The notes below the pieces were generated by a model, which made no database searches, was not told the DNA's origin, and saw only the letters and a program-made list of their open reading frames with translations. Shown one piece after another: positions 13,077 to 14,128 of a stretch of DNA of 14,128 bases. Source of the DNA: Actinomycetes bacterium (GTDB lineage Bacteria > Planctomycetota > Phycisphaerae > JAACET01). The translations under genes were made by a program, and so were the position numbers. Each line of letters starts with the position of its first letter. Position 1 is the first letter of the stretch. The stretch lies in NCBI GenBank assembly GCA_030631725.1, contig DAOVKO010000028.1, positions 1 through 14,128 of the forward strand, written 5' to 3'.

Positions 13077-14128
13077 CCTCCTTCTTACTCTCCTTCTCAA
13101 TCAAATCAGCCACTGTGGGTTTTTCGAGGGATTCGCCCTTGAAGATTCGCTCCACGTCGGTAACGTCGAGGGTTTCGTATTTGAGCAGGGCCTGGGCTAA
13201 CTGCTCGAGCTGCTGGTGGTGTTCCTTGAGTATCTCCTCAGCCTTCTTGTAGGCCTCATCCAGAACGGTCTTGATCTCCTCGTCGATAATCCGGGCCGTC
13301 TCGTCCGAGTGCTCGCCCGGGCCATGCACATCGCCCCACGGCGTCTGCGAAGCCTCCCTTGTGTGCCGCACCAGGCCCACCTTCTCGCTCATCCCCCAAT
13401 CGCAGACCATCCACCTGGCCAGCATCGTGGCCTTGCGGATATCCTCGGCTGCGCCTGAGGAAATATCATCGCAGAACAGCTGCTCGGCGGCCCTGCCGCC
13501 CACAGCTACCTGAATCTCGCTCATGGTCCGGCGTTTGGTCCATAAGTGCCTGTCCTGCTCCGGCAATTGGAACGTCGCCCCCAGGGCCTGGCCCCGCGGA
13601 ATAATCGAAACCTTGTGCAACGGCTCAGCCTCGGGGAGAAGATGGGTTATCAAAGCGTGCCCCGCCTCGTGATAAGCCGTAACCTCCTTTTCCTTCTCGT
13701 CAATAACCTGGCTCTTTCGTGCCCGGCCCCAGTGAATCTTATCGCGAGCCTCTTCCAGGTCCGACAGCTCCACGGCCCCCTTGCCGGCCATGGTCGCCCC
13801 GATAGCCGCCTCATTGATAACCGCCGCCAGGTCCGCCCCGGCCAGCATCCCCGTCCCTCGCGCCAGCCGGGCCAGATCCGCCTTGGGCGAGAGCTTAATT
13901 TTGCGGGCATGGACCTTGAGAATCTCCAGGCGACCCTTGATATCCGGCAGCGGTATATATACCTGCCAGTCGAATCTTCCCGGCCGGGTCAGGGCCGGGT
14001 CCAGAACGTCGGCTCGGTTTGTGGCCGCGATTACAATCACCTGATCGCTGCTGTCGAACCCGTCCATCTCCACCAAAATAGCGTTCAGGGTCTGCTCCCG
14101 CTCATCGTGTCCGCCGCCGCCGTTAAAG
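13072..14128 (-). CDS. ftsH: FtsH ATP-dependent zinc metalloprotease, 5' end outside window
   Basis: Membrane-anchored AAA+ protease that degrades misfolded membrane and short-lived regulatory proteins. The last 351 residues are present; the N-terminal membrane helices and Walker motifs lie beyond 14128. The visible start is FNGGGGHDEREQTLNAILVE, the pore/substrate side of the AAA domain, where the usual glycine loop precedes HDEREQTLN. Then come TNRADVLDPALTRPGRFDW (second region of homology with arginine fingers), the zinc motif HEAGH and the third-ligand region SSGAAEDIRKAT. A helical tail (about EILKEHHQQLEQLAQALL) ends in ESKKEA. No defect is seen. Reading frame is continuous to the edge. 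The downstream gap is convergent with the SDR gene. Confidence 0.97.
   Translation of the reverse strand, partial: FNGGGGHDEREQTLNAILVEMDGFDSSDQVIVIAATNRADVLDPALTRPGRFDWQVYIPLPDIKGRLEILKVHARKIKLSPKADLARLARGTGMLAGADLAAVINEAAIGATMAGKGAVELSDLEEARDKIHWGRARKSQVIDEKEKEVTAYHEAGHALITHLLPEAEPLHKVSIIPRGQALGATFQLPEQDRHLWTKRRTMSEIQVAVGGRAAEQLFCDDISSGAAEDIRKATMLARWMVCDWGMSEKVGLVRHTREASQTPWGDVHGPGEHSDETARIIDEEIKTVLDEAYKKAEEILKEHHQQLEQLAQALLKYETLDVTDVERIFKGESLEKPTVADLIEKESKKEA

Noticed and set aside
13034..13082. CRISPR array
   Set aside because: Units are 7 nt without spacers; this is a simple tandem repeat and no cas gene is present.

Overview
The window is a bacterial chromosomal segment with dense genes, short intergenic gaps, AGGAG/GGAG-type ribosome binding sites and sigma70-like promoters. 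YidC carries the large periplasmic P1 domain, which points to a diderm (Gram-negative-type) cell. All core genes look native: I see no transposase, phage gene or CRISPR array. The mix of genes and the GC-rich hairpins and short repeat words between them suggest a Planctomycetota (Phycisphaerae-like) or related lineage. That assignment is an inference from gene flavour, not a phylogenetic result.

Left part (1-5838), all on the minus strand. A five-gene operon runs from about 5838 down to 934: an ETHE1/glyoxalase-II-type metallo-beta-lactamase protein, a class I SAM methyltransferase, then bshC, bshB and bshA. The genes are packed with GTGA, 8-nt and ATGA overlaps and one 4-nt gap, so they should be co-transcribed and translationally coupled. 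BshA, BshB and BshC are the complete bacillithiol pathway. The methyltransferase is a good candidate for N-methyl-bacillithiol synthase (NmbA type). The metallohydrolase is a candidate thiol-persulfide dioxygenase or thioester hydrolase using the same thiol. Further down lies the start of a nicotinamidase gene (pncA), cut by the window edge, with its own promoter.

Middle part (5839-9457). A repeat-filled divergent intergenic region is followed on the plus strand by a calcineurin-type metallophosphoesterase, yidC, and a tRNA-His(GTG) with its own promoter. A hairpin with a U-rich tail terminates the convergent minus-strand gene.

Right part (9458-14128). A YycJ/WalJ-type metallohydrolase and a divergent NagB-like protein lie on the minus strand. 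Back-to-back promoters drive the NagB-like gene and tRNA-Phe(GAA). A SrlD-like short-chain dehydrogenase with an unusual N-terminal extension and a structured leader lies on the plus strand. The 3' three-fifths or so of ftsH lies on the minus strand and runs off the window.

Non-coding structure. Three intergenic regions (516-933, 5839-6306, 12761-13071) carry a family of GC-rich hairpins framed by TTTAGCCCCCGG ... CCGGGGGTTT, all in the same orientation whatever the direction of the flanking genes. Other short blocks are shared between these regions, some inverted. This is the main unexplained structure. The bacillithiol operon with its two extra genes is the main biological system.
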